A stretch of 64,000 bases of DNA from Aulostomus chinensis (lineage: Eukaryota; Chordata; Actinopteri; Syngnathiformes; Aulostomidae): contig JBBMOA010000014.1 of NCBI GenBank assembly GCA_037954235.1, forward strand, positions 18,106,273-18,170,272, in the 5' to 3' direction. Positions 11,095 to 23,345 of the stretch are shown in pieces. Numbering within the stretch: position 1 is the first letter of the stretch; each line of letters starts with the position of its first letter. The notes below the pieces were generated by a model. The model was not told the origin of the DNA and searched no databases. It worked only from the letters and a program-made list of their open reading frames with translations. The position numbers and the translations under genes were made by a program.

Positions 11095-14000
11095 TCAGAG
11101 CCACCAGAAGCGCACATAGACGATGAGCATGATGAAGAAGACGCCGCCAGCTGCAAGCTTGGCATAGGTGGAGCGGGTGTTAAGATACTTGGCATCACTC
11201 CTGTACTTCTTTGATAGGCTGGACAGGTTGCTGGCCTTGGAGTCTAGTGCTGGGGGGGGGGCAAGAGTGTGAAATTAAGAAGCAGCGCTGTATTCTTAAA
11301 GTTTCCTAAATATGTCTGGCGAGGACTCTGAGATCAGGAGTGAAGGAGTGTTTAAGGAATATTTTTAGAGCAGCTCTGACTGTTTAACATAGTCCATCAA
11401 GTAAAAAGATGTAACTTTTTTCTTTATTAAAAAAATAAATGATGGCGCTCTTGTTGGCAATTTTTTTTAAATTTCATTACATATTAATAGGAAAGAGAAT
11501 GGTAATAAAATATAGTTTTCTTAAGTTGCAATGATGCTCGTAACAATAGGGTGGGGAATACGCCCATGAACATTCCTTTGTGAGCTTGCAAGGTGCGGAC
11601 ACCCGGCGGGGATTAGATTACACAAATTCCTCAACACTATAACACTGTCATCACCACTGTGCGTCCAACCCAAATAAGCTGCCGTGCTGCAGCATTTTCC
11701 CAGAATCCAAATACCTTAAAGTTGTTTTCACTCTTTCTTGGGAATGCTGTGTTGTTGTTTGGCGGGAGAAGACAGCGCATCCAATCAAATTGATGATGAA
11801 CACAATTCTTTCGTGATAAAATCAAATTTTCAGTCAATTTACTCTTTTTTTTTTTTATTCTCCTTTCTCTTCCTATTTCCGTCATTTCCTCAACTACGGA
11901 AGAAACTCTTAAGCTCCTTAAAAGTCCTCCTTCACACTCCTGAGGAGCTCTCTGAAGAGCGAAGTGGTTTTTATCTTATCTATCATAACAGCTTAACCTT
12001 AAGGGGAAATTCTTAAGAGTCTGTCGTGAAGCTCAGAATTTCTCAGAATTCTGTAACTGCTTTTTGAATATGAACTCAGGTTTTTTCACAATCAGAGTGA
12101 ATAAGGCTGGAGGTAGACGGCCTTACCGGAGAGAGCCTCTCCTCTCTGTAGCACCTCCTCTATATTGGCCACCATAATCCTCTGTACATCCTGGAGCTCT
12201 GTGTTAATGCTGCCTAGATTCCTTCTGGCTCGGCTGTCAATGTAGGACTTCTTGGTTTTTTGGATGTAGGTGTCTGGTAATGGAGAGATAAGCAGAACTG
12301 GTTGCAGGTAAACTCTGGAATGTTTTTCAAAAAATGTCCAAGTTAATACAAAGATGGAAAACGGGCACAAATTGTGTGAGAATAACTTCATAAGTGGCTT
12401 TAATAACATGTCGATCAAGTTCTGATGAATTGTGATTTAAAATAGAGTACAAGGCTGTTGTTTTCTTACCAAACTCAATGAAGGAGTAAGGCCGGGATAC
12501 GGTGGGGACCTTTTTCCCGTGCTGCTCATGAAACTCTGCCTGCAGGTCTTCTAGGTAAGCAAAGGCCAACTTCTTGGGGAAGCTGGCTTCACACAGCACG
12601 AGGTAACACACTCCTTTCTCTATAAAGTAGCTGCAGACAGAAGACCCTCTAAACATGTGCTGCACGGGATTTTGTTAAAAATGGTAAGAACCTGAATGAT
12701 TGAGGAGAGGCAGATTTATCTAATGGATAATAGTGCTGCATCAAAAATGGCTTCACAATACTTTACTAAGATAATCGTGGCTTCACTATATATTATTAGT
12801 TATGCTAAAAATATGTACAATTAATTGTTGCATTGTGTTCTATGGCTCTCCGTAAATGAAAGCAAGTGGATAATTGGGTTTCAATTATACGATTACAACC
12901 ACATTTATAACCATTCGCAAGAATGAGATTCTTCCCTCTCAAGACCAAATTCATACCAATTGGGTAAAAAATTCAATATGATAGTAATATTGGTTACAAT
13001 TTTAGCAATACCTATGCTGCAACAGATTACAATCATATTGATACGTAACTGATCTGAATAATTGTCATTTTCAGATCTAAATTTTTTTTTTTCAGTGAAG
13101 GCAAATAACGACATATGATGGCTAGGAATTATGAATGTATTACAAAATAAAAATGAAAGTACACTTTGAAATGTTAATATGATGTATAAAAGTCCAGCAA
13201 TTTACAAATGTGCTATGGTTACATAATAACAAATGCTAAACTACTGGCAGTGATGTGGACTTCACAGCGTGAACAAAAACAATACATTTATATTTCATTT
13301 CTAGACGTGTAATGATTTAATCACATGATTTGCCAACGATCAAACAAATCAGTGACTATTATGGGAATTGCTTGCGGTTTAGAGGTGTTTATATGAGTTG
13401 TATTCATTGTTTTCTGCATAACAGTAAGAGCAAACTACTTTTTAAATCCCCACAAACCTCAGGGCATTGTTTACACGTATTCATATCATCAATATCTAGG
13501 TCATAGGTGCGTTATCGCCGGGTTTCCTCAGTCTCGTTACACATGCAGAAGTTATGCGGTAGCCAAGTTAATGCTTCGTACTTACTGAAATGCCATGGAA
13601 CCTGCCTCTAAGGTGCAGCGCGTGGGACTCTGGTCATTGAGCTTCCTGAAGAGCTGCTTGGCTTGACTCTGATACTGCTGCAGGTCCCGACCCAACTACC
13701 ACACACAACACACCAGCGATGGTTAGCAAACCCACACACATCTTATACGGCATAGTAACTTTAAACAGCTCATGAAACTGGATTCAGTTAACTGTCTAGC
13801 AACAGAAGAGTAAAACCCTTAGACTGACTCAAATCATCTGCATGCTACACTTTGATGGTGAGTGTTTTTCTCGCCCCACCTTAGAGCTGCTGAAAATAGA
13901 CGCCCGACATGGAAGACTGACTAAACCATGTGATGCTACATGTGAGACCTGATAGTACACACAGCCACGCCACGCAAACTGTTTATGGTCAGAATTTGGA

Positions 14001-14593
14001 AGCTGAATGACGATGAATGCTAAACTGTAGCATCACAGACACAAACATGCTGCAGAAGCAGAGAGCAGAGACACAACAAACCTTTTCACTCCCCTTTAAG
14101 AAAGCAATCAAGAGAGTGAGAAAAAAACCAGTGTTAACTTCACATTATAACAACTTAGCAAGTTAGTAACCACTTTTACCACTGTACACATTCTGTGTCT
14201 GCTTTGATGTGCTGAGCCATGTTCCAGAAAACATCTGTAAAATATTGACCTACTTCTTTGACAGTGAGCAGGCGCTGATTAAGCAATAATACTGGAGTTC
14301 AGCTGGTGTTCCAAAAATAAGTTCCATATTCAGTAAATCTGCTATAACAGTATTTGATATCTCCACCCCACTCGTAAACGCAGTGTTCAGTTGAACAGAA
14401 ACATCTGCGGAGGACAACTTATATAACGGTGATGATGTAACATCTTTTTGGTTTTATAAACTGATTTGTCTTGCGAGCCAACGTATATGCTGACAGGTTA
14501 GTGATGCAATCATCTGGCTCTTATCTGCTTGCAATAATTGTGTACACATTTTATTAGTGTATATTGTACTCTCAGCGCTCATTGGTTTCCAGT

Positions 14594-14667
<74 letters not shown>

Positions 14668-15564
14668 CTTGATCCCTGTTATATCCCTAAAAGTATAAAT
14701 TTATTCATTTATGAGGGGATAGCTCTGCATGTAGAAAAGAAATACCTGCAATACGAACCGCTGATAAAATGTTGGATTTTTAAAAAATCCAACCAGGATA
14801 ATCATTTCCATGTGATATGATCATCACATTGTACAGTGCAGGATTTTCTAATCAATATTCCCAAGAGTGCATTACTGTGTAACAGTATTATACTGCTGGT
14901 GATGCAGACCATACAAAAAAGAACCAAAAAAAGTTCTCTGCTGTGTGTTCTCCAAGGCTATAAATAAAACTTAAATTGGCCTAAGGTTAGTATCTACGAA
15001 TAAGGTTAGTAGGTCTTTTTAGACCTTTATGAGACAGAGGTTTGGGGTTGAGTATAGGTCAGAGCAAATTTTCCCATAAGAAGCACTAAGTGTTTGGTCC
15101 AGATGTGGCCCACATCATGGCTGTAAAGCGACCCTGGTAACCACCTTAGTATGAGGGGGGTTGACACTATGCGAACGTACTCATTAAACACTCGGGAGTG
15201 AGTCAGCTGCAGTAGGTAAATAAAGAGCAGGTAGACGGGCCTACAACACAACACCTCCACGTATCAGCAAGTCTTTGGACCGTTTTCTGCTATATCCAGT
15301 GGCCGGTGAGTCTTCCACATCTGGAGGAAACCAGTCCGTGTGTTTGACAGCCCCGGCAGGGGAGCAACGTTACCGTGGCAAGCGTGTCCACAGAACCAGA
15401 CATTTTAGACACATACTACAGAAGCCTGTGCTATTGGCAGAAAACATGCAGGCTACCAACAAATAGGCAGAGAAGGCTGGGTTAGTAACCTGCTCGTCCT
15501 CCTGCATAGACGCGGCTAGCGGCAGTCCGTCAGCCAGCCGAGCGATCATCGTCAGCAGCACCAT
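11095..15564 (-). CDS. sec22b: SEC22 homolog B, vesicle-trafficking R-SNARE
   Basis: Five coding exons, in transcript order 15490-15564, 13586-13695, 12470-12630, 12127-12273 and 11095-11249, join in frame to 215 codons plus TGA; all introns are GT-AG. The length equals what I recall for mammalian SEC22B, and the first 25 residues (MVLLTMIARLADGLPLAASM...) are nearly identical to it. Residues about 1-119 form the longin domain, about 132-190 the SNARE motif with the zero-layer arginine at R159 (VLQRGEAL), and 196-213 the C-terminal membrane anchor, ending in FWWL. The family acts in ER-Golgi membrane fusion, with syntaxin-5 or syntaxin-18 partners. The start is fixed by the conserved N terminus and a GC-rich upstream region. 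The exon 5 acceptor uses an unusual poly-C tract. The intron between exons 1 and 2 holds a (TA)n at 14598-14664. It could be either sec22b paralogue of teleosts; the family call itself is very secure. Confidence 0.97.
14598..14664. repeat. (TA)33 microsatellite in sec22b intron 1
   Basis: A pure TA run, self-complementary and able to form cruciforms, in the intron between sec22b coding exons 1 and 2. Confidence 0.96.
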
Positions 15565-15770
15565 CTCTCCCTAAGTCCTGCTGCCTCTCCGCGACCCGCT
15601 GAACCAGAAAGAGAAGGTAACTGACACTGGTGTTTGACAGCCTGTAAACGGACAACACCTCAGGACTGACGCGCTGAGCTGGCCGGAAGAGCGACAGCTT
15701 TGTGTGTGTGTGACAGTTTAATGGTTCCGTCCGCGTATGACGCGGAACCAAATAGCCTCAAAGAAGGTTC
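15565..15770 (-). promoter_or_regulatory. sec22b: sec22b 5' UTR and proximal promoter
   Basis: Locally CpG-rich sequence immediately upstream of the sec22b ATG, in contrast to the AT-rich flanks. It includes an imperfect palindrome at 15723-15749 with CGCGT/ACGCG cores and TGACGCGG at 15738-15745. No TATA box is evident. The transcription start is not determined. Confidence 0.55.
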
Positions 15771-16054
15771 TACGTCTTTTCTTTTCTTTTTTTTTTATCA
15801 GAGTGAGTTTGCAAAAATTACAGTTTTGTGATATTATGTTGGACATTCTTATGGACTATATTAACAAGAGGCAATGTCTAAGCTAATCATAGCTGCTGCT
15901 CATGCATGTGTATAAAACTTGTTCTGTGATTTGTTTTCCTCTATTTTGTAATTAATTGATTTATTTTTTTGTTGTACTTTATAAACATATTTAGACCTGT
16001 TTCTGTACTGCTACATTTTGACGAAGTCAATTTACAGTCTATGTTTTTAAGCTA
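15771..16054. other. Intergenic AT-rich spacer, nothing recognised
   Basis: Short AT-rich sequence between the sec22b promoter and the first SINE-like repeat. No gene, repeat family or regulatory site recognised. Confidence 0.5.
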
Positions 16055-16292
16055 TGAATATATTAGGTGGCGGTATGACTCGGAGGTAACGTGGCTGTCC
16101 AGCGACTGTGTCTGCGGTGTCGCTGGTTCGATCCTCACTTCCTCCGATCGACCATGTCGAGGTGTCCTTGAACAAGACATTGGGCCCCTAATTGCTCCTG
16201 GTGGCCCTGCGACGGACTGGCGACCCGTCAAGGGTGAACCCCGCCTCTCGTCCAATGTCAGCTGGGATAGGCTCCAGCCACTCCCACCCCCT
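16055..16292 (+). mobile_element. tRNA-headed SINE-like repeat with LINE-type tail
   Basis: The left half carries an RNA polymerase III B-box-like sequence (GCTGGTTCGATCC, near 16122) and a conserved 'TGTCCTTGAACAAGACATTG' block. The right half carries the 'GACGGACTGGCGACCCGTC...GGGATAGGCTCCAGCC' tail, shared with copies at 35220, 46220, 60650 and 63150. It ends in a CA microsatellite at 16293-16367 instead of the GGATGG repeat. The tRNA-derived label rests on the B-box only. Confidence 0.75.
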
Positions 16293-16317
16293 ACACACAC
16301 ACACACGCACACACACG

Positions 16318-16367
<50 letters not shown>
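16293..16367. repeat. CA-rich microsatellite at SINE tail
   Basis: CA run with a few CG interruptions, directly abutting the SINE-like repeat. Confidence 0.95.
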
Positions 16368-16368
<1 letters not shown>

Positions 16369-16479
16369 TTTCATCATGATAAACTTAAACTAAAAAACAT
16401 CTGAATGTACGGATTACAATTTACAGAATATGAAAGAACAGACAATAATTTCTTCTCTTGAGGAAGTTAGTTTAGTTTA

Positions 16480-16600
16480 GTTTAGATTATTGGACTGCAT
16501 GCACCAACAGCACCACAACAAATCCCTGGTATGTATGAAACCATACTTGGCAATAAAGTCTTTTCTGATTCTGATTCTGAATCTGATTCTGATTCCAACT
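16480..16600 (+). mobile_element. 3' tail of a non-LTR retrotransposon
   Basis: A unique stretch ends in 'GGCAATAAAGTCTTTTCTG' followed by imperfect ATTCTG hexamer repeats (16560-16595). That polyadenylation-like signal plus short-repeat tail is typical of CR1/Rex-type LINE ends. Only the tail is present. Confidence 0.6.
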
Positions 16601-16674
16601 GATACCACTCAAATGAACAATACAATCCGACCATTAAATCAGATAGCAAAATTATCAATAATCCTATTCATTAC

Positions 16675-16840
16675 CAAAGCCTGTATGAAAACTCTGATAA
16701 CATCTCGGAATATTTAAGCCAGTTTACACAACCATTCAACATAACTGCTATATCTGAGGCTTGCATTAACTCTGATAAAGGAAAAGACTTTGGACTGGTT
16801 GGACATGAATTCAGCTATATGTGTTTATGTTGATAAAAAC
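16675..16840 (+). pseudogene. LINE endonuclease fragment
   Basis: A frame from about 16690 reads SDNISEYLSQ, then FNITAISEAC, then FGLVGHEFS before stops. The AISE-x-x pattern and the following G-x-E-F block resemble the N-terminal part of APE-type endonucleases of non-LTR retrotransposons. Only about 50 residues remain, with no catalytic set, so it is a relic. Confidence 0.5.
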
Positions 16841-17299
16841 TTTTAGTTATATAGTGGTCGGAGGTTTGACGTGATGATTGAGAACTTATTGGAATGCATG
16901 TCAATTGTTTTAATAAATGAATAATTAAGATAACCTCGTCAGGGTTCAGCATGTTTTTTGCCCTGCATTTCCTCTGTTCTCTCGCTCCCCTCAGGTGTGT
17001 GTTTGTCGCCCCCTGTCTGTTTGTTCTGTGTTCGTGTGTCTGGATTTGGGGTGGAGTTGGAGATCCTTCAGGCCTTCATCTGTTGCTCATCACACACCCG
17101 CATCTTGACCAAGCAATCAAGTTCCCTTTTTGCCTGCCCTATTTAATTCCTCTGCTCACTACCTGATTGCCTGTTACCCCATGTGATATTCAACCTGGCT
17201 CCTGATAGGAAGTTTGTTTCTTGTTCTATGTATTTGAATTTACCTTTTGTCCTCTCTGTGTCCAGATCTCTCAGATTCCCCTGCCAGATTCATCTGCCC
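16841..17299. other. Spacer between LINE fragments
   Basis: No gene recognised. Part of it may be further decayed LINE sequence, but no motif can be read with confidence. Confidence 0.4.
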
Positions 17300-17975
17300 A
17301 GCTTTCCTCCTTCAACTCTGCTCCAGCTTTTCCTCTCTGGACCTCAACTCACTCTGCAAACTTCACCTGACCCGATGGTCAAAGGGGGATGGTGTGAATG
17401 GCTTCTGAAGTCAACGGCAACCTCTTTGGTCTTCCCATATTAAGGAGGAGTTTGTTGTCTTTACACCACAGACCAACTGTTGGCGTCATCATCGATCATC
17501 GATTGCGATGTGGCCCATCACAAGTGTAAGTTTGTACACAGTCATGGGTCAACAGGAGGAAGAACAGCAGGCTGAGCACACACCCTTGAGGTCCCCTGCG
17601 CTCAGCCTGAATAAAGTCCAGTACCTAGTTACAGGGAGAGGTTTTGAGTTCATATTGTCTGAGTTTCTGTATTAGCTGCTGGGGAACAATTGTTTTAATT
17701 GCTGAACTGAAATCCAAGAATAGCATTCGCGCACAAGATTTCACTGTGTCCAAGTGGGCGAGGGCTGGATGGAGAGTGGTGGAAATGGCATCCTCTGTGG
17801 ACCTGTTTGACCTGTATGCAAACTGAATGCTGGCCAAAACATCCTGAGGGAGGATGAATTTGATGTTCTGCATGACCGGCCACTCGGGGAACTTCATGAT
17901 TATGGAAGTCAGCGCCACGGGGCAGTAGTCATTGTAGCTGGCTGGTCGGGGCTTCTTTAGGACTTGTATTTTTGT
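17300..17975 (-). pseudogene. Decayed LINE reverse transcriptase (CR1/L2/Rex1-like)
   Basis: On the minus strand, 17975-17625 reads YNDYCPVALTSIIMK..., then FAYRSNRSTEDAIS, then RMLFLDFSSAIKTI. These match the fingers/palm blocks of CR1/L2/Rex1-type reverse transcriptases, including the aspartate of the first catalytic motif (LDFSSA). Further down (17620-17460) similarity continues only with frameshifts and stops, and the second catalytic motif (usually F-A-D-D) is not intact. No functional enzyme is encoded. Confidence 0.8.
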
Positions 17976-18325
17976 TGCATGGTTCTGAATGTAACTTTAC
18001 TGAGTCATCTGAAGAAGCTGTGAGTCCCTAAGCAGAAGCAGCTGCGTTTACTGACATAATCATTATCTCATTGGGTCTGATCACAAATATCAATACTTGT
18101 GATCATTTTTTTTTACATTTTGAATTTTGATATTGAAGGAATATTTCTTTCTTTGATCATACTATCTAACCTTGCTGTTATCTCTAGAACACAACTTCAT
18201 CTTTTTGTCACTCTTCCGCTCAGAGGATCAGCTTTCATCTGATGGCGACTACTTCAGTTAACAAGTTAACAGCTGACCAAACACAAGCCTGAGAATATGT
18301 ACCAGAATACGTAGGAACCACTGCA

Positions 18326-18327
<2 letters not shown>
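17976..18327. other. Spacer, nothing recognised
   Basis: AT-rich sequence between the RT relic and the CA microsatellite; no feature recognised. Confidence 0.45.

Positions 18328-18421
<94 letters not shown>
18328..18421. repeat. (CA)46 microsatellite
   Basis: A pure CA run of about 93 bases. Confidence 0.97.
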
Positions 18422-18424
<3 letters not shown>

Positions 18425-18639
18425 AATAGAGTCAAATATGTCCTTCTTTTCACTGCCAGTCGTTTTGCAGTCATGAAATTAAACACTGAAATCACATGTT
18501 TGCAGGTCGGCAGGTTCTGGGTTTCACACCACACACTGGATCATAACTGGAGCAACATCCTGACACACTTTTAGGTTATGAGGGTGTCATCATGGGATAG
18601 AGGCTCTTTTTTTTCATCATCAGTCTTTTTCATCACCGG

Positions 18640-18795
18640 GATTAATCCATCCGTTGTTTATATCGGTTGGGGGTGGAGGGTCTATGCAACCTGTCACTGG
18701 GCAAGAACTGGGACAGACCTTGGACTGGTTGGTCATCTATCATATAGCTTTTCTATAGGGACATACAAACATACACATTCACATTCTCTCCAACA
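18640..18795 (-). mobile_element. Degenerate SINE-like repeat tail, reversed
   Basis: Contains decayed versions of the reversed tail blocks seen at 60600-60720 and 63110-63260 (CCATCC, GGGTGGAGGGTCTAT, CACTGGGCAAGAACTGGG, ACATTCACATTCTC). It is heavily mutated and has lost the head. Confidence 0.5.
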
Positions 18796-19944
18796 GCCAT
18801 ACAGTCTCTATTTAACATAACTTGCATTTTTTGGTATATGGAAGGAAACAATCTTTGATAGTAATAAAGCTGAGCTTCTTCTTATTTATGAGAAATAAAT
18901 ACATGAAGTCAAGTTGCAAAAGCTTTCTTCAGTCACACTTATTGATGAAGTGCTGACTTTTCTTCTATAATGTAAAATAAGGATCAAGATTTTATAAAAC
19001 TAGCCAACTTTCGACCATCTTCCTCCTCCTTCTCCGTCTTCTTCTTCTTCTGAATCTTTTCTGCTGGGTTTCTGGCAGCAAGTCAGCAATTTTTGGGGGT
19101 TTAAAAACAGATTTTTTATTTTAAACATGAAAAAGTGGTGTGTCAGCCATTTGCGGGCATTGAGGTCTGGCTGTTTCTCATTTCTCTAAGGTCAACAGGT
19201 TGCGGGTAGGCATCCACGTAACACACACTCTGATATTAACAACAGATCAATATGTTAATGACAACATTAACCTTAAGACAAAGATTCTTTTAATTTCGTC
19301 AAGGCTCTCTGGTCTCTGGTCTGGCTCAGGATCATTATGGGCAGACAGAGCTATTGAGCCCATGTCTATTATACATTAAAATACATTATGAACATACCAT
19401 CCATCCATCTAACTCTAAGCCATGCTGCCCCTTTATGAAAATACATATAGTGAATATAATGCCTCATTAGTGCAGTTAAATATCATAACTCATTACGATG
19501 TTAAGAAGTTTTTTTTTTAATGTGTTATTGTGTTCTTATAGTTATAAGCATTCATACACAAACTAAGACATTTAAAATGACTTGTATGATCAAGGGTCAA
19601 TACTCCGTATTTACCATCCACTCACTGTATTTGCAAGCATCAAAGTGTATTCAAATTATCGCTGTACTTATCCATCAAAGAACGTCTCAGAGTGATGAAT
19701 GGGAGTATTGAAGAGAACATAAATATGGCGCGCTGGAACATCTGATTGAGTACAGAAGAATCCACAAAATACAGGAGAATCACTGGGGTTTCTGAACCTG
19801 TAACTCACATGTGACATTTATCATTCCAAACTGGTAAATTCACAAATAAAAGGAAAACAGCAAAACTCTATACCACAGTACAAAACTTGGGATGGATACC
19901 ATTTCATAAATTATAGAGCTGTTTCATTGATCACTGATTGGTGT
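18796..19944. other. Intergenic spacer, no gene seen
   Basis: AT-rich sequence with a CTT-rich patch near 19020-19060 and CATCCATC fragments near 19400. No supported gene. Confidence 0.5.
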
Positions 19945-20025
19945 GCTACTAGACCTGCTCTACTCGTAAAGTGTCATGAGATAACTTGTGATTTGGTGCT
20001 AGACAAATAAAATTGACTTGATTTT
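19945..20025 (+). mobile_element. 3' terminus of an L2-type LINE
   Basis: Matches the last ~80 bases of the copy at 24410-25033: 'CTAGACCTGCTCTACTCG', then 'TAACTTGTGATTTGG', then 'AATAAAATTGACTTGA'. Severe 5' truncation. Confidence 0.7.
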
Positions 20026-20229
20026 GTGGTGAATGAAGAGGCAGCTGAATTAAACGGTAACAGATGGACATAATCTGTTTAACTGAATTTGGAAATATTT
20101 CAGGTTTGAAAAAGAACGATCTAAAAAGAAGTTTTTCTTGATGCTTTGCTAAACTATTTAAAATAATCAGATCTTTTGATTTTGAAAATTCTTATGAAGA
20201 AAAAAAAAGGAGTCGAGTTGCTCAGCAGA

Positions 20230-20509
20230 TTTATTTGTAAGAAAATTGTGATCATTTGCCATATTAAAAAGGCTCATTACATATTTCCCTTTTTTCCATT
20301 TCAACAGTACACATTTCATAACATTTTCAGCCTCCTGACAGTATGAAAGAGCTGGACATAGCCTCCAGGTCTGACATGAAGCCAAAGTGGAAGTGCCTTG
20401 AACTTGCATTCTTACTCACAGCCAACAAGGGGTGAGTTCACTCGGTCATCATTATGCTGTCTTGAGATACTGACGTCTCACTTGACTTGTCGCCTCAGTC
20501 TATTTTATT
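20230..20509 (-). terminator. npl: Candidate npl polyadenylation signals
   Basis: Two AATAAA hexamers on the minus strand, at 20504-20509 and 20230-20235, lie 625 and 899 bases downstream of the npl stop. Either or both could end the transcript; the sequence does not decide. Confidence 0.4.
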
Positions 20510-21133
20510 CTGATGAGTTAATAATTTAAATCATTAATTTTAAGTCTTCTTCAATATCTCACAATGGTCATGATGTAAATTATGATCCAAATCAGAGTGA
20601 AATAGTTGACAAATCAGGGTAAGTTTCTGGTTGTGGCTGCCTCACTGCTGACTTGAGCTGCGATCTGGTCGTGAAAAATAGGGCACCGAAACCTCAAAAG
20701 TGATGGAAGGTTCCTAAGAATTTTACAGTACCCCTCCATCCCACCTAAATGTAACAGTAAAAACAATTATTTATAGTATATGAAATGATAGAAACATCAA
20801 CATTTGTGGAAAATTTCTCAGTAAACGGAATATAACAAAAAAAATGGAGTGGAGAAAAAAACAGTAGAGACTGCCCCTGAAATATAATCGTATGTTCAAT
20901 AAAGAGATAAACCCCAATGATTTAATGCCCAGCTGTTGGAATCATTCAGTGCATTGAAAAAAAACCCAAACAAACCACAAAACAAACTTGCAGTAGAATT
21001 TGGCAAAGCAACTAAAGCTATGCGAATGCGGTTTTAATGCAGTTAGTTGGACAAATTGAAGTGATACTCGGAAGCATGAATATAGCGGAAAGCTTTTTTT
21101 TTTTTTTTTTAAAGTTCAACAATCTACAGCATA
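20510..21133 (-). other. npl: npl 3' UTR (inferred extent)
   Basis: Non-coding sequence after the npl TGA (21134-21136). It carries a long T-run on the plus strand near 21092-21110, which would be an A-rich stretch in the transcript and may cause internal oligo-dT priming. The extent depends on which hexamer is used. Confidence 0.45.
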
Positions 21134-23300
21134 TCAGTCTTCAGGGAAAACACTGTATAATTTGTGAACGATGGTCTGGGCATGTTCAACAGTACAAGGC
21201 ATCACAGGGAGTCGAGGGGGACCCAGAGTCAGGCCTGATATCTGTTCCATCACCCGCTTGTTCACTCCCACATCGAATCCTATAAACAACAACAAAGCGG
21301 GTTAAAAAGTTAAAATAACACTGCTACAGCACAAATAAGAGAGTCCGTTTAATAGAAACACCACTCACTCTTTTCCATGGCGAAGCAGATAAAGTCTTGT
21401 ACCTTGAACTGGTTGTGAAAAGAAAATCAAGATATGAGCAAACGGAAGACAAATATCATGAGATGCACGGCCAGCTGGGAGATGCACCGTACCTGTATGG
21501 TCTTGGCTTGGGTGAGGTCACATGACTCGTATCCTGATAGCAGCTTGTTGAAATGGCTTCCTAGATAGTTATAAGTGCTGTTGGAAGAGAAACAAAAGCC
21601 ATTAATAACTGCTGGATGGAGAGTGTGAGAGGGGTATCATGCAACATACACTGACCTGCCGACTGCTCCCTGGGCTCCCAGTGGCAGAGCTCCAAGCAGT
21701 TGCTTTGATAAAATAAAAGCAAATGTGTTCAATGATGAATCAGTCTGGTGGATTCAGTGACGAACAAAGGGACAACCTATCTGTGTAAAAAAATAGAAGG
21801 ACAATGTGGAGTGGGAGAGAGAGAGAAAGAAAGAGAGCTGACCTCATCCACGCCGTAGAGGAGTGACCACTGGGGCTGGCTAAGGCTGACACAGCGGCCA
21901 AAGTCCAACAGGTCGGTCGAACTGAACTTGATGCCTCTGAAGGTGGGGATGAGCGTCTCGATACCATCCAACACATCTCTTGCCAGAACTGAACAGTAAA
22001 AGGCATGGAGGGTGGTCAGAGGTTAACACATTCAGCAGGCTCTGGCCAAAACATTTGCTAAAACCAGTGATCAGTGGCACTAACTCTTAACACCAGTGAC
22101 AGCTGGGAGATGATAATAGTAGAAGGGAATATCTGGGGCGGCTGCAGCCACTTTGTGGAGGTACATCCTCAACGCCTCTGAGACAGGATGAGAAGGACAG
22201 ACACGGAGAAAATACAGTACTGACATTTGACTTCAATGTGAAAGTATCGACTATGAATGATCCCATAAAAGCCGTATCAAACCATAGCAGTAAATGCTTT
22301 CACCACTAACAGCATTGCATACCTGCTGTTGCGGGTTTGAAGAAGGAAGGGGAGATGGCTGCAATCCCATCAGCCTGGAGCCGCTGAGCATGGCGCGCCT
22401 GAAGGGAAGATTGAGGTGGAAGATGAGGAATTGTACATCGCAGTATTTCTACTGACTACGTTTGAGAAAAAAAAAAAAAACAAGCTAAAATAGTGACGTG
22501 CTCAACCTGTTATTTTTTTCTTCTGAGCAAAGCTCACAGCTGGTTGAAGAATGTTAATTATTTCCTGTCTTAAGTGTGCCACACCAAAAATTAATTAAAT
22601 TTTACATAACGGGGGCCAATGAATTTACTTCTACGAACAACGCGGTAATGGAGAGGAGAATTTATCTTTATGGCGTCATTACCGTTTTTAAAAAAATATT
22701 TTTTAGCACAATTAAGGGCACAGAAAGAGATATTACAAGAAGAATTTCAGTGCAAAGGGCAAACTGGAGACAAGAGATCAGAAGGGGCCTATAAAGGACA
22801 TCTAATTGAGAGAGTAATTGTAGGCCTACCTAAAGAGGGAAAGAAAAACAAGAAATAAGAAAAAAAATAAGAAAAATACTGCAAATTGTATTTATGTATA
22901 TAATCTCTATTTAAATCAGAAGTTATCTTCTCTCTTTATCCAATGACATTTTTTTCATGGAGTGACTTTACATTACAAACTATATTGCCATTTTCTTATT
23001 TTCATGAGTAATGTAAATCAAATTTAATTGTCAACGTCTGTTTCATGGAAGTCATTCTTTCTCATGTTCGACATAAATATTCAGAGTCCAACTTTTAATC
23101 AAGTGTGAAGATTCTTAACAGTTTTCCCTGTGACAACAACGCCGAGCAGACACTGAAAGTAGACCTGTTCGAACAAGTAACAGGAAGAGACCACGCCTCC
23201 GGCGCCTTATGAATCACAGGTTCCAGAAACTCACCAGTTCCAGGGAATCATTGAGACTTGAGCAACCGATATGCAAAATCACATGATCCATTCTGTAGAG

Positions 23301-23345
<45 letters not shown>

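Noticed and set aside
15969..16404. Open frames of 136, 104 and 70 codons around 16.1-16.4 kb
   Set aside because: They lie on the SINE-like repeat and its CA tail; the same peptide blocks recur at other copies of the repeat.
22576..22858. Plus-strand frames of 62-72 codons inside an npl intron, Lys/Glu-rich
   Set aside because: Antisense to npl, ends in an A-rich stretch, no domain. Could be a decayed retrotransposed fragment, but nothing identifies a source.
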